The notes below the pieces were generated by a model, which made no database searches, was not told the DNA's origin, and saw nothing but the letters and a program-made list of their open reading frames with translations. Made by a program: the position numbers and the translations under genes. Shown here one piece after another: positions 32,905-46,082 of a DNA stretch of 64,000 bases. The stretch is from NCBI GenBank assembly GCA_963922205.1, contig CAWUHX010000234.1:62001-126000 (forward strand), in the 5' to 3' direction. Within the stretch, counting starts at the first letter, position 1. Each line of letters starts with the position of its first letter. The stretch comes from Romanomermis culicivorax (Eukaryota > Nematoda > Enoplea > Mermithida > Mermithidae).

Positions 32905-35900
32905 TGTGGAAGGTGTAATTTCTGTCACTCATACATCCAACCTAAGATATGATAAAGGGGGGGGGGGCAAAACTGTAGAGGCAACACTGCATCAAGTCTA
33001 TATTTGGTTATGCATGTTGAATTGTATCAAAAATTGATGAAAATTGTAAAAATTCTAATTTTCGGACTGTATACACGAGTATTCTGCAGATGGGTAGTCA
33101 GAAATCCTGTGACTTTTAATGTGGAGGCTACAGCTGATAAGCTGGCCGTGAAATGAAAGGAAATCGCATATTGAATCAAATTTTAAACTTACAACTTGAA
33201 CCCGGTTGTCAGTCTAAGCCGTTTGATGTCTCCTTTGATTATAGTATTTTGAAATTCGCTCATGGGCAATAACTTGAAACTATCGAAATTTTACCAATTT
33301 GGGAATCATGTAAAATTTTCTGTCACAGATTTGATTCCAGTGGTTGATATACTCTGCTCAATACAGCTTACTCATACTTTTTTCTATATATTTTCCAATG
33401 AACCGTGGCGCGCAGGAAGATATACGCGCAAGTAATAAGCAACTTGCATATGATGACATTTTTTTCACCAGCCAACTGTAGCTGTTAGGCGACGAAATAC
33501 TAAGAATTTTTTCTTCGAAGATTTTTTTCTCCAAATTACAAATTATAATTACACTACAATTTAGTGGCATAACGATAATTAGTTTCTTGCAGTCAACGAC
33601 GAATACTTCAAACTCAAAACGCAAAAAAACATATGTAGCAAAAAAATAGTACACATTGCATCAAGCAAAAGGAGCTTTGATAATCAACTATGTCAAAATA
33701 GTTCGTGACGATTTTTTTAAAATTCTCTACATATTTCCCGACGGTTTTTTCGATTCTCATTCCCTAAAAAGAAAAAAATGACATCTATAAAAAAGATAAA
33801 ATTCCGTTTGAAAAATAATTCCGGATTTCACATTGTTTAAAATGACAGAAATTCTCTTGGCCGTGGGTCTTTCTCAACATGACCCCAACATTGAAATTGA
33901 TTGAGGCAAATATTCTAGTATTTTATATCAAAAAAAGCAGAGAAAATTCTAATTTCAAAAATTGTTTCAAATTGTTAATATGGCCTTTTCCAGCTGCAGC
34001 CCATTTATTTATCGCTCAAGGCGCATCCTTGTAAAATGCCTAGGTGAACTGCCAAATTGAAGGGAGGTTATCCACAAATGAGAAATAGCCGGTAATCAAC
34101 CTTGACCTCTGCTCTCAAAAGTTCCACAGAAGGTTAGTTTCTACTTCTTATATCTTGACAACTTAGCCAGCTTATTTCTCTCGTAGTACGTTTCAAACGT
34201 TTTGTTTGGTAAAATTTTCTCCAGCTAACTTAATCTGGTTCTTTTGTGCCATAAGTATAGTGCGGATATGTTAATGATCTTTCATTTCTCTCAAGTGGTT
34301 TTTGTGCAATTTGTAGCATTAAATTTGCAACAATTTTTTTCCTTGTTCTCAATAATAAAAAAATTAATTTACCGCCTTTTACTGTACTGTTTTGATCATT
34401 ATGTATTATTTTAGGCACTATTCTATTAACTAATATTTTCGCCAATATTTTGTAGTCGGCATTGAGCATTGTGAGCGGTCTCGAATTTCATAATAGGTCT
34501 GTCTACCATGTCCTTTGTATATTTGAGAAATGACCCCATGATACATTGAGTGGGTCACTTACTAAGGGAAAAAATTTCGGGCAACAGCGATTTCTATGGA
34601 TTACTTTGCTCTCCAATGCTTATTTGAAAATGAATAGACTGGTAATGTTTTTTGTTCATATTATTGACCAACAGCCCACAAAAGACACGCTCGTAGAAAC
34701 AGTGCCTACATACATCATCTACAATGACCATGATAATGCAGATAAAAGCCTTTGTCCAAATCTACCAATCGGGTCACGGGCGGCCATGACACTTGCCACG
34801 CCAGAAGACATTTATAAAGGTCGCATTTTGAAGGAGAACGTCATTCGGAATTTATTCCGTTTTCTTGAACGTTGTGTTCTTTCGTCTATTCTATTCCAAC
34901 CATCGGACTCTGTTCGGCAGTGCATGTGCGCTACGGTATTGCCTTCCATGCAACGTGACATCACCGGGTTCACATGCATCGTGGAACTGTCGTTCCGTTT
35001 ATTATATGTATCGTGATTCCGTCTCCTAATTTGCATATTTTCGACCGCGACGGTAATAGGCGCCATGGGCTCGGGATATAGTGCTCCCTTTGGTCTATAT
35101 CACAGCCCCTTGGCTCCTATTTTCGCGTGGCTACCATATTGAACGATAACACGCCTGCTGCTCCAACGGGGTCCTATTGCGTCCCAGATCGTTCATCAGT
35201 TAGGATTTGGCACAATTGAACCTTGCAATGAACAGCGGATCGCTCCGACGACTTGACTCGGCACACTCTTCGGTCCTGGGTGTGTGCCTCTGGTCGTGTT
35301 TCTTTTGTTGAAATTTCATGACTAGAGACATACTCAGCATCGAGGAGTGCCAGGCCGTCGACGAAAAATTCGTTACAATACAGCCTGAGCGTCAGTTTCG
35401 AACTATTTTTCCGGCAAGTAGGCGAGTGATATACTGTAGCAACTGTAGAGCTTATATCACAGCCAACTTGTTGCGTAAATGGTCTAGAAAGTTCGGCGGA
35501 ATTTTGTATATAATTCTGATCTAGAGTGGACTGTGAGCTTTACCTGCGCGGATTTATGTGCATCGTTGTACTTAAGAATTCATTGCACATTATCCGTCAG
35601 GTCTAGATTGCAGTCTCAAAAAACGTATTAGCCTTAATAAACAGTTAATAAAACTGATTAACTTTTTTATGTACTTGAAATACTGAACATGATAAGTAGA
35701 CAATCGTCAGTTTTATTCCAGAACACTTCTGTATTCCGCTTGGGATTGCCAAAGGGAAATTTGATATTTCAGCAATATATGTCAAGAACACATTTTTCAC
35801 CAAATTCAGTGTCAATTGCACGATTGACGTGGAAGCCGTTCTATTTCAGCCACTTTTTACGTGTCAAATTTTTTTTATATCAAGTTGATATTGATATTTT

Positions 35901-36200
35901 TTATGAAATCTTTTCGCGCCTTATTTGGTGGGCAAAATTTTGATTTGTTTTTTTGTCGTCCTGGTGCAACTTTTTTCTACACGCTACAGCTGAGTAGTAA
36001 CAGTCCTCTCTGTATTCCGTAATGTTCAAATCCACGACTCATTAGGAATTCTAACTTATATACCTGAAAGAACAAAACCCTAAAATCAGGAATCCAAATG
36101 ATTTGACCAATGCTCGATCGAACAAGCGTTTTCCGTTCTCCATTAAATTTGTGATACATAATGTTGTCAAAAAAATCAAATCTCATTCATTTGTTATTTG
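32905..36200 (+). repeat. Segmental duplication, copy 1 (mate 42775-45240)
   Basis: Aligns in direct orientation with 42775-45240. The stretch 34546-35640 is nearly identical to 43745-44830 (a few percent difference), while 32905-33660 and 35690-36200 are clearly more diverged. It contains a LINE fragment on the minus strand (34230-34546). A third, much weaker copy of its right part lies at 40660-41010 and 41340-41720. The well-conserved 1.1 kb has frames on both strands (34546-35016 plus, 34812-35066 minus). The changes between copies alter residues freely, so I do not call a gene. Confidence 0.75.
34230..34546 (-). pseudogene. LINE reverse transcriptase fragment, minus strand
   Basis: Minus-strand reading gives HSMYHGVISQIYKG, then, after a frame break, RPLTMLNADYKILAKILVNR and PKIIHNDQNSTVKG, the RT finger region of a non-LTR retrotransposon. 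It is clearly the same family as the LINE at 60353-62010 (SLYNGVISQIYKGDG, RPLTML, KMLAKILVKRIKDLMPK). It is truncated on both sides, and the DNA beyond 34546 is unrelated to the LINE. Confidence 0.75.
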
Positions 36201-37179
36201 AACATTCTATGTTCAAGCGAATTTTGACATTCTTTTTTCACCTTCAAAATTTTCGAAATCTGGACACTTCAACGATGGACCTAATCATAAAAAGACGATA
36301 AAACCAATATGATTTCTGTTCTCAGAACCTCAATGAAGAAGTTCCTGAATCATACAGATATGCAAACTGATGCAGTACAGATTTTTTGTCAAATTACTTA
36401 AAGGAAAAGATCTGAAAGAGAAATTGATTTAAAATGCACACAGCAGGTTGATAAGGATGTATTGATTAAAAATTTTACTACCATCTCCATACTACTGTTG
36501 AGCTTGTTTCACAGCAAATTTTTTGCATAAATGGTTAAGAAAGTTTTATAAATTAGATTCATCGACCCCGAAAGGACTGTGAGCTTTCCTGCGTGAATTG
36601 TTGTACTTTCACCTAGCAGTGTCAAAAATTGTTTGGTTCACTTGTTTGTAACGAGATGCCAAAAAAAGCTTAGTCTGATCAGGTAAAAGTCGAAAAAATT
36701 CTAAGAAAAAATGAATGAGGAAATAAAAGTAAAAAAAATGGTCGAAGAAAACATTCAAAATGACTCGATACTTATCAAACTCCAAAGCCCACAGTAAGGA
36801 CGTCAGAGGTGGAATTAGTCTAAAATGAAACACGCAAGAAAACGAGTGAAAACTTACGATTCCAAAAAACAAGTTCGATTTATTTCGAAAAAATAATAAA
36901 GCGGGTCTTGATTTAAAAAAGGAGAAGTTGAATACAAGCGGATCTTCAGTCATTTATCACCATCAACTTGATTTTCAACATTTTTTGAACAAACCAATCA
37001 GAAGCCCTGTCCCGCCTTCTGTATGTGCACCTCGGACTGCTTTTAAAATCGATTTTTGAGGACGAGGCCTACTGGGAGACAAAGCTGTTGGTTTTTACAC
37101 ATGTAATTCAAGGTGGGGTTATTTTTCAAAGGGATTTTTAACAACGTTCTTCACAACGATGTTTATATCTCGAAAAAAT
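36201..37179. other. AT-rich intergenic
   Basis: I see no supported coding frame. The left part (to about 36500) is weakly similar to 41340-41720. Confidence 0.4.
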
Positions 37180-38760
37180 TTTCAAAATACATGCTTTTCA
37201 CCCAACGATTAATTTTGTCATCTTTCACCATTTTCGGCGTCAATTCTACGTAATCGTTCACACTTTTTCTCCTCACTTTTCGAGTTTAACTGATGTCTAC
37301 AAATGACGGATCACCGTTATAAAGTTTCAAGTTTTTTTGAACAAGAAGCGGTCCGGAATGGCGGTATTTTTTGGTCTATATTTCGGACTTTGATTTGCCC
37401 ATGAGGATGAAGGGATTGCATTTTTCGGTAAAAACTTCGAAGTTAGAATAAATTTTGTTGTTCGATCACAGTTTTTGTGAATCAATATGCAAATTGGGAT
37501 CAAAATAACCAAAATGACTATATCCTGCGACGACCAGCATGTGAAGGATACGCAATTCTATGGGCGTCGGCGTACCTACATCGATTATGGGCACCATGAC
37601 TTGAATTAAAAAGCATGATGTTGAAGTTTTAGTTAACAACAAGTAAAGAAAACATAAGAAACATTTGGAAGAATATTACGTAAAACAAAGTCACAGAAGG
37701 AGGATGAAGCAGGGTAAATCAAAGAAATGATAGGAAGGGGATGGTAAAAAGAAAACCAGCAGACGATAGCTGTTGCTAGAGTTGTGGTCGAACAGGCTTC
37801 TCTGTTTGATTTTCGACACGACTCGTTCGGAAAGTGATCTGAAATTTGACCATCTCCCATTCTTTCACCTTTTCGGTAATGCAAGTTTTCGTTGGCGTCC
37901 AATGCGCAATATGACCAGTTCGACCATTTGTTCAATTTTCAACCGTCGATACATTCTTGAATATCGGATTTGTTGTAGTTTCTCCGGCTAAAAATTTAAT
38001 AATGCTGAAAAGATTCAATGAAAAGCAAGAATCGAAGTGCAAACCAATACTTGGCATAGGGAGGAAATCCTGGCGATAATCTTTATTCACTTTGGACCCG
38101 GATGGGACTTGAGTACCATTCGAGAGTTTCTGATTATTACGAGAAAGGTTCATTTGTTCTGTTTGCCGCTCACGGACGAGAAATTTCTTTTCATGGATTA
38201 CAGTAATACGTTTACTATTTTTTACGTCTTGAGCTCACTTTCATAGAACCGCAGCATAAATCAATTCAGAATGAATGGAATACAGTTTTCAAATCGGAAA
38301 TGAAGACTAAGGTTATGGTAAATCCTGCTGAAAGTTCAGAAATGGAAACACAGAAGTTCCAGCTTTTATTTTATGGTTGAGTGAAGAGATATCCAATTCT
38401 GATTTCTGAGTTTTCAAGTTTCCCAGATTTTTATCCAGGTGAAATAGACGCCAAAAACGACTGTTCAACTTTTCTGGATTTTCTATACGAAAAAATCCCA
38501 TCTTACGTTTGAAAGCATGTCGTTGGCGAAGGTCTCGATTTTGCGCGGGTCGGAAGGTTACCGATTCGCCGAAATCGGCCTTGCATAGTCACAATCCATT
38601 TTCGACCATGAAAAATTGTTTTCTTGTCTTTTGTTCTCAACTCGACTTTGTATGACAATCTTCCGATTTCGAACAAATACAATAGATGAAATGAGAGGCT
38701 GTTTGATCCATATTCGGTTCTGATTCCGGTGAATCGTAGAAACAACCATTGATCAGATCA
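37180..38760 (-). pseudogene. Decayed multi-exon gene of unknown family
   Basis: Three minus-strand blocks read like exons. Block 1 (38750 to about 38516) reads GCFYDSPESEPNMDQTASHF then IYCICSKSEDC, with two stops, and ends at a GTAAGA donor. Block 2 (about 37992-37785) follows a TTTTTAG acceptor and reads AGETTTNPIFKNVSTVEN, a stop, then GRTGHIAHWTPTKTCITEKV. Block 3 (about 37600-37150) follows AATTCAAG and reads VMVPIIDVGTPTPIELRILH, GYSHFGYFDPNLHID, VNDYVELTPKMVKDDKINRW, with three in-frame stops. Codon use is protein-like but the stops make it dead. The Cys-rich first block suggests a secreted or receptor ectodomain. I do not recognise the family. Confidence 0.35.
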
Positions 38761-40446
38761 TTTCTCAACGATTTTTTTGTTGGTGCTGTCTTTTTCATAC
38801 GATTCGCCGTCGTAAATCATGTAAATTTGGATAGAACGTTCTCTAAAATCAGATCAGCTACGGCTCGTTTTTTGGGCTTGTATCCGTAAACAAACACCTT
38901 AAGTGAAAATCGTGGATTTTTCGCCCAAATTAATAATCAAGTACAAAATTATACAAGAAGTTTCAATTTTATCCGAAAACTTTTCTGTAAGGATACTGAA
39001 CTTATATTTGATAGGGCTGTTGCCGACACTATTAATGATGTTCTCTGAACTTTAAACCGGGACGTGAAACTAATTCGAGCATGCTCAATGTCAAAAGTAC
39101 TACAGTAAAAACTATTGACTATTTATAAAAAGACAGACTGTAAGATCGATATTTGGAAAAACTTACACCATGGACAATTTTATTTCAGGCTGAATGGCTA
39201 GAAAGTGTCGGGGATGGACATTGTTTATCTCCACGTTACGAAAATCAGCCTGAAACTCGATGGGATATATAGAGATTGGGTTTGTGAAGCGAATTAGTCC
39301 CGAAATATAACGTCCCCCGCCGAGTGGACAATTGATTTATTTCTAGCAGCGAAAGGAACGCAGGTTAGGACCCGGATCTCTGTAGTACCACCCTGTGTGC
39401 AAGTCTACATTTACAACCCAATTCTCTCCCTAACTTCTCGTTATTACCCAGTGAGTTCTTCGAGCTCAGAGAGTTTGTTGGGTCATCTGCCGTTCTATCG
39501 AACGAAAGCAAGTGATCAGTTGTTGAGGTTGGGACAGACTAAACTGTTGCACACTATTTCTACCTAAGGTTTCGGCCTGAATAGGTGAATTAGCAGAGTA
39601 GCTGATTAGGTTCTTTCATTCTCTTATTAGTAACCCAAGTCCCATTTCGACATAAGCAAATCAGCATCCAGTTTTGTGACATCTTGGAAAGATTTGCATA
39701 CAGTTTTTAAGTTTTAAAAAAATCAGAAGAATAAAATTGCAATGCAAAAATTTTAGTGTGGTAAATTAGGAAATGTCTTGCTATAGAGCACATTACCATG
39801 TCGAACTTCATTACAGTGTCATTCTCTTAGTTTGTTGCGAGATAGTTTTGAGATAGGCTATAGTCTGTTTTTTATAAAATGCTTCCAGATACAAAAGTGA
39901 CACAAATCAGTACTGTCGTCAAAATCGTTTACATAAAGTTCTTATTGTAAAATTTTTCACTCGAAAAATCGCTTAAGGTTAGACCAGTATGCTCACAAAT
40001 TTCCAGCCCTATATGATATTTTGTTTATCAGAAAATTGCAAAAATCTGAAGTACTACTTGCTTTCCACTTTCATTATTTGGAAGCATTCCAAGAAAAACA
40101 GACTATAGTTTCATACTGTGATCTATAATTTTTAACTTTTATGATGATCCGTAAGTGATGTGCAATAAGCTCATGCAGATCTACCTGCCATGAACTTATA
40201 GATATTTTCTATACTTCAGTCTGGTGTGTGTTCATGAAACAAAAATTTAAAGAAACACTTTTCACTGCAGCTGCATACCTGTAATTGGGGGATTGAAAGA
40301 TGGGGGGCCCCAACCTGATCGAACCCTATACGCAAACGTCGGAACCACCCCTCCCCAACTAGGTCAACCTTTTGCCCACCCTCGAAACTCGGAAAAATCA
40401 GGAAGAAATACCTTTTTTTTGCTGAAAATTTTCGAAATTCGTTCGA
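38761..40446. other. Intergenic, no gene recognised
   Basis: 40022-40117 is the second copy of repeat R2. 39200-39560 is a more GC-balanced stretch without an open frame. Nothing else stands out. Confidence 0.4.
40022..40117 (+). repeat. Dispersed repeat R2, copy 2 (mate at 7527-7622)
   Basis: See 7527-7622. High similarity over about 95 bp, then abrupt divergence on both sides. Confidence 0.7.
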
Positions 40447-40514
40447 CTTAGATTTAGGCTTAGGTTTAGGTTTAGGCGTAGGATGAGGCTTAGGCTAAGC
40501 CTTGGGCTTAGGCT
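40447..40514 (+). repeat. Interstitial degenerate telomere-like array (TTAGGC)
   Basis: About 11 hexamers of TTAGGC or one-base variants (TTAGAT, TTAGGT, GTAGGA, TGAGGC, TTGGGC) in one orientation. TTAGGC is the telomere repeat of nematodes, so this supports a nematode source. It probably marks an old break repair, telomerase insertion or fusion point. Confidence 0.7.
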
Positions 40515-41106
40515 TGGACTCACGATTAAGAAGGAGTAGACTACAATTGTCGACCAATCAAACTGAAGGTATAGAATTTTTTGACCAATCAAATTGATGA
40601 CCGATGTCGCTCCGCAATGTGTTGTTTCAACATCAACAGTCCGATTTTATCGTCGTCGGTTTTATTCAGCATCACTCTTGCAGTTTGTTTTCAGACGGAA
40701 ATTTGATGTTACTGAACTTCTGCTAGACAAATTTCAGTGTCCATTTCACGGTTGACATGGAAGTCGTTCTGTTTCAGCTGCTTATGTGTGTCACGACTTT
40801 TGATTTTCCTTCTGTGAAGTGATGATGTCATGTGTTTGACATAAGACATGAGATCAAGTGTATATTAATATATATTTTTTTTTAAATCTAGTTGCGTGCT
40901 AATCTTGATTTGACACGTGAAATTATTTTGAATTGATTTTTTGTCGTATTGGTTGTGTACCATTTCTACACACAAGAGCCTGAGAAATCGAATAGCCCTT
41001 TTTGTTTTCTATAAAATTGGAATCCAGATTGAATTCGAACATGTATACACATATACAGAGATTAAAGAAAGAAAAAGCCAACCAAACCTAAATTAAACAC
41101 GCATTT

Positions 41107-41161
41107 TTCGCTCTTCAACCAAAGCTTGATACTTTGTATCGAGATATGGTTGAAGAGCGAA
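41107..41161. repeat. Perfect 15-bp inverted repeat / hairpin
   Basis: Arms TTCGCTCTTCAACCA (41107-41121) and its exact complement (41147-41161) enclose 25 bases that contain a second short inverted pair (CTTGATAC / GTATCGAG, one G-T). A transcript would fold into an almost continuous stem of about 25 bp. It could be a small hairpin RNA precursor or a relic of an inverted-repeat transposon. Confidence 0.6.
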
Positions 41162-41717
41162 GAACTCTTAATCTCGTTAGAATTTCATTTAGGATTTGAT
41201 ATCCAATCGCAAAACTTATATGTTCTAAGTTCAATCGAATGATGATATACCTGCTTCAAAATGTTCGAAATCTAGATCTTGATCCTATGAGTTTCCTATG
41301 TAAAGAACTTCAACGATAAAGGTAATGATAATAAGAGAAAATCCAACGGATACTCTGAGGTTAAGATTTGCAGAGACGAAAAATCAATGCAAATTCTTTT
41401 TGTTAGTTTATAAAAAAATCTTCAAGAGCTTTCCTTGCAAGCTTCTATCAATTTAAAAATTTTAGAATCCTGCATCCAGATGCGGTGAACAAATCTAGTT
41501 CTGATTTTGTGGTGAAGATGAAATTGGCTACATACTTTTTGTGTGTCAAGGACTTTTACGAAGAACTTACTGAATCATGTAGATTTCTTGATATCATGAT
41601 GTAAATTGATCCAATACAGATTTTTTGGTCAATTCATCCAGACGATAACACCGGCAAGAGAAATTTTAATGCATACAACATAGGTCAAGAAAGATGCCTT
41701 GATTATTATTTTCACCA

Positions 41718-41808
41718 ATATCTCAGCAACGGTAGCCTGATACTGCAAAGCATGATCCTAACCCTTCATGTGATTTGCAACATGTATCTAGAATTGAGAG
41801 TTGAAGTC
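41718..41808 (+). repeat. Dispersed repeat R5, copy 2 (mate at 29578-29665)
   Basis: See 29578-29665. Confidence 0.65.
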
Positions 41809-42774
41809 GCCGTAGCTGAACCAGCTTGCATTGATTTCAAGTTGGAGCATTAAAGTTAGAGTGGGCAATCAGGAGATAGTTTTTGTTTGACAGGGTGCGA
41901 TAAATTTTTTTTCTGAATTTACGATTTTTTTGAAGAGAATTTTCGTCAGAAGTATAATTATGCACTTTTGGTCGCCAAACGACAATTTCTGTAGTTTTTC
42001 TGTTGTTTCTTGAAAAGAGTACAGCAAGCGTTTTGGTACAAGTTCACAAATACGATTTCAACGGTACTCGCTTATTTTTTGTTAAAAGCACGCAATTCAG
42101 CCTTTTACAAAAACTGTAGTTATGCACAGACTTTTATAGAACTTGAGGGATTGATTGACTATCACTGCACCACTCAAAAAATTTTTTCTGTTTTCTTACG
42201 GGAATTAAGCTTAAATTCAATACGACAGATCGAAGGACTACACTTCGTGCAGAAATTTTCTGTTATTAGCATCAGAGAGGTTTGTTTGCATATTTCAGTT
42301 TTCAGGAAACAGGGACAGCAACACTGTAACGAAGTGATTACTTCTTGGAAAACTTGAATTCTTAGAACTCTCGGAAAAAATGGAGAAATGATACTCGTAG
42401 GTCAGGAGGTTCAGTAACATTTTCATCTCTGGTTTCATATTGCCAACATTTAGTTAAAGAGTAATTTAAGGCAAAAGAACTACAATTTTTGGCTCGAAAG
42501 TCAGTAGAATGGTTCAAAAATAGTTTTCCGGTCGCAAAATTAATAAAAGTCGTGTTTATGAATCTAGCGGCGAAAAAAATCGATTTTTCTGAACACCTAT
42601 CTTCAAAGATACCCATTTTCTATCGAAAAGATTATATTATTGATTTTTCCATCCGAAAGAATGTCGTCCCGCACCCCACCCTTATAACTGAAAAATTTTG
42701 GTGGATCGCCGTAACTCGCTTGATGGTCAACAACAATGCACTAACCTCAAAGTTTTGTGCAAGATGTGATTTCT
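41809..42774. other. Intergenic, no gene recognised
   Basis: The open frames at 42010-42357 and 42489-42806 (plus) have no recognisable motif, no splice-site support and AT-driven composition; I do not call them. Confidence 0.4.
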
Positions 42775-45240
42775 GTTTTAACGTTAACGTCAACGTTAAG
42801 ATATGATGAAGGAGGTCTTAAGACAAGGCAGCACTGCTTCAAGTTCATATTTGGCTGAACAGTATGCTTTCCAAAATTGTATCGAAAATTGATGAGAATT
42901 GTGAAAACTCTAATTTTCGGACGTATATACGAGAATTCTGCTGCTGGGTAGTCAGAAATCCAATGACTTTCAATGTGGAAACCGCGGATGATAAGTTGGC
43001 TGTTAGATAGAGAGGAAAGTCACATATTGAATCAAACATTATAGTTTTTTGAAACTTGCCCATGGGCAATACCTTGAAAATTACGAAATTTTTACAAACC
43101 TGAAGCCATGTAAAATTTTCTGTTACAAGTTTGATTCTTGTGGTTGATAGACTCAGCTCAATATAACATAGTCATACTTTACTTCAATCTATTTTTTCCA
43201 ATGAACTTCAGCGCGCAGAAAGATGTTCATGCAAATAACAAGCAACTTGCATATAATGACATCTTTTTTCTCTTGTCGACTGTAGCAGTTGGGCGGAGAA
43301 AAACCAAGAATTTTTTGGAACGTCTTTTCATCCAAGTTACAAATTACACTTAACACTACAACTCATTGGCGTAACAATAAGTTTCTTGCAGTCAACCACA
43401 AGTATGTCAAACTCAAATCGGAAAAAACGCATATTATATAGCATCATTGCATCAAACAGAAGGCGACGAAATATGATTATCAACTAGATCAAAATTGTTG
43501 TTTTTTTTGAATTCTCAAAATATTTTTCTTCCTTGTTCTCAAAAATAAAAAATTAATTTACTGCCTTCTACTGCACAGTTTTGATCATTATGTATTCTTT
43601 TAGGCATTACGTCTTTTATTCTATTAACTAATATCTTCGTCAATATTTTGCAGTCGGCATTGAGTATTGTGAGCGATTTCAAATTTTTTATTAGGTCCGT
43701 CTAACCATCTCCTTTGTATATTTGAGAAATTACTCCATGATACATTGAGTGGGTCATTTACTAAGGGGAAAAATTTCGGGCAACAGCGATTTCTATGGAT
43801 TATTTTGCTCTCCGATGCCCATTTGAAAATAAATAGACTGGTAATATTTTTTGTTCATATTATTGACCAACAGCCCACAAAAGACACGCTCGTAGAAACA
43901 GTGCCTACATACATCATCCACAATGACCATGATAATGCAGATAAAAGCCTTTGTCTAAAACTACCAATCGTGCCACGGGCGGCCATGACACTCGCCACGC
44001 CAAAAGGCATTTATAAAGGTCGCATGTTGAAGGGAACGTCATTCGAAATTTATTCCGTTTTCTTGGACGTTGCGTTCTTTCGTCTATTCTATTCCAACCA
44101 TCGGACTCTGTTCGGCAGTGCATGTGCGCTACGGTATTGCCTTCCATGCAACGTGACATCACCGGGTTCACATGCATCGTGGAACTGTGGTTCCGTTTAT
44201 TATATGTATCGTGATTCCGTCTCCTAATTTGCATATTTTCGACCGCGACGGTAATAGGCGCCATGGGCTCGGGATATAGTGCTCCCTTAGGTCTATATCA
44301 CAGCCCCTTGGCTCCTATTTTCGCGTGGCTGCCATATTGAACGATAAAACGCCCGCTACTCCACGGGGTCCTATTGCGTCCCAGATCGTTCATCAGTTAG
44401 GATTTGGCATAATTGAACCTTGCAATGAACAGCGGACCGCGCCCTTCGGTCCTGGGTGTGTGCCTCTGGTCGTGTTTCTTTTGTTAAAATTTCATGACTA
44501 GAGACATACTCAGCATCGAGGAGTGCCAGGCCGTCGACGAAAAATTCGTTACAATGTAGCCTGAGCGTCAGTTTCGAACTATTTTTCCGGCAAGTAGGCG
44601 AGTGATATACTGTAGCAACTGTAGAGCTTATATCACAGCCAACTAGTTGCGTAAATGGTTTAGAAAGTTCGGCGGAATTTTGTATAGAATTCCGATCTAG
44701 AGTGAACAGTGAGCTTTACCTGCGTGGATCTTTGTGCAGTGTTGTATACTCAAGAATATATTGCACATTATCCGTCAGGTCCAGCTTGCAGTCTCAAAAA
44801 ACGTATGATTAGCTTTAATAAGCAGTTTTGCTTTTTTTAACGAATTTCCTGATTAGGAGCCGTTCTATTTCAGCCAGTTTTTACGTGTCAAAATTTTTGA
44901 TGTCAAGTTCATATTGATATATTTTTTGAAATCTTTTCGCGCTTTATTTGTTGGGCCAAATTTTATTTATTTTTCTCGTCCTAGTGCAACTTTTTCCTAC
45001 ACACTATACCTTAGTAGTAATAGTCCTCCGTATTCCGTGATTGTCAAATCCACGAATCATTTGGAATTCTCATCTATATACTTGAAAGAACAAGACGCTA
45101 AAATCAGGTATCCAAGATGATGATGAGATGACTTCGACTCAATCGAACAAAGCACTATTTATTAAATTTTTGATACATAGTGTTGTCAAAAAAATCAAAT
45201 CTGATTTGCATTAATAATTTGGAATCGCAAAACAAGTTCA
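42775..45240 (+). repeat. Segmental duplication, copy 2 (mate 32905-36200)
   Basis: See copy 1. This copy lacks roughly 35650-35830 of copy 1 and carries its own LINE fragment at 43540-43745. Confidence 0.75.
43540..43745 (-). pseudogene. LINE reverse transcriptase fragment, minus strand
   Basis: The minus strand reads SMYHGVISQIYKGDG, a stop, then KILTKILVNRIKDVMPKRIH and NDQNCAVEG. Same LINE family as 34230-34546 and 60353-62010, and in part closer to the latter (IKDVMPK versus IKDLMPK). Confidence 0.75.
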
Positions 45241-46082
45241 ATCAAATTTTGACATTTTTTTCAGTTTCAAATGGCTACGTACTTTTTGCTCAAGTTGTAT
45301 TCGTAAATGCTACAGTCATCTCAAGGAAAAGCGACGTAATCTTTGCGGGTTTATTTTGAATCTTTTTTGTGATCCGCAGATCATCCAAAAATGGACTGTA
45401 GCATGATTAAATTTTATGAGCCTTTTCGTCACTTTCTTTGACTGGAGTTTCTAATTGCATGCTTTACTTTTGATTTTACTGTTTCTCAGACTTCTCCGAG
45501 ATCGTCAGAAGAAATTACTGGATTACTTCAAGATGCATGAAAAATAGAATTTAAAATATCGAAGCTCAAAAGAAACAGAAAAACAGCATGATGAACTACA
45601 CAACAATGAGTCCTGAGATCTTACCAGAGAACTTGCATGATTTCATAAGATTGCATGCAAGAATACTTGCAAGAACACTAAGTTTCTGGACAGACTACTA
45701 GGAATTATGTTGTGAGAGCTTATAGTATCTCCTAAGTCTGCTTTTATGATCAAAATTTCTTGTTAAGATGCTGGATCTCATGCCAAACTTACAAGTTTGT
45801 GTAAGTATCCCACAAGACAATGGTACAGATCTTGCAGTACTTTTCCCAAATTTTTTGTAAGATTTTTTCCAAGATCTCAAGATCACATTATCGTCTCCAA
45901 GATCACATTATCGTCTTAACGTGAGTGACTATTTTTAGACTATGGAATGACTGAGTATGCAATGTTTTGTGATCATGCAATAAAATCCATTGTTAGCTCA
46001 AGTGGAGGCTGAGTAAATATCGTATATCGACAGCAGTCTATATCATCGCCCTATCAATAATAGTTTTTATCACATTCAATCT
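45241..46082. other. Intergenic upstream of gene D
   Basis: No gene. A short exact tandem duplication (CAAGATCACATTATCGTCT, two copies) lies at about 45878-45916. No clear TATA box before gene D. Confidence 0.4.

Noticed and set aside
34546..35016. 156-codon frame, with a related 160-codon frame at 43745-44227
   Set aside because: Changes between the copies alter residues and frame (the C-terminal parts are in different frames), so there is no sign of protein-level constraint.
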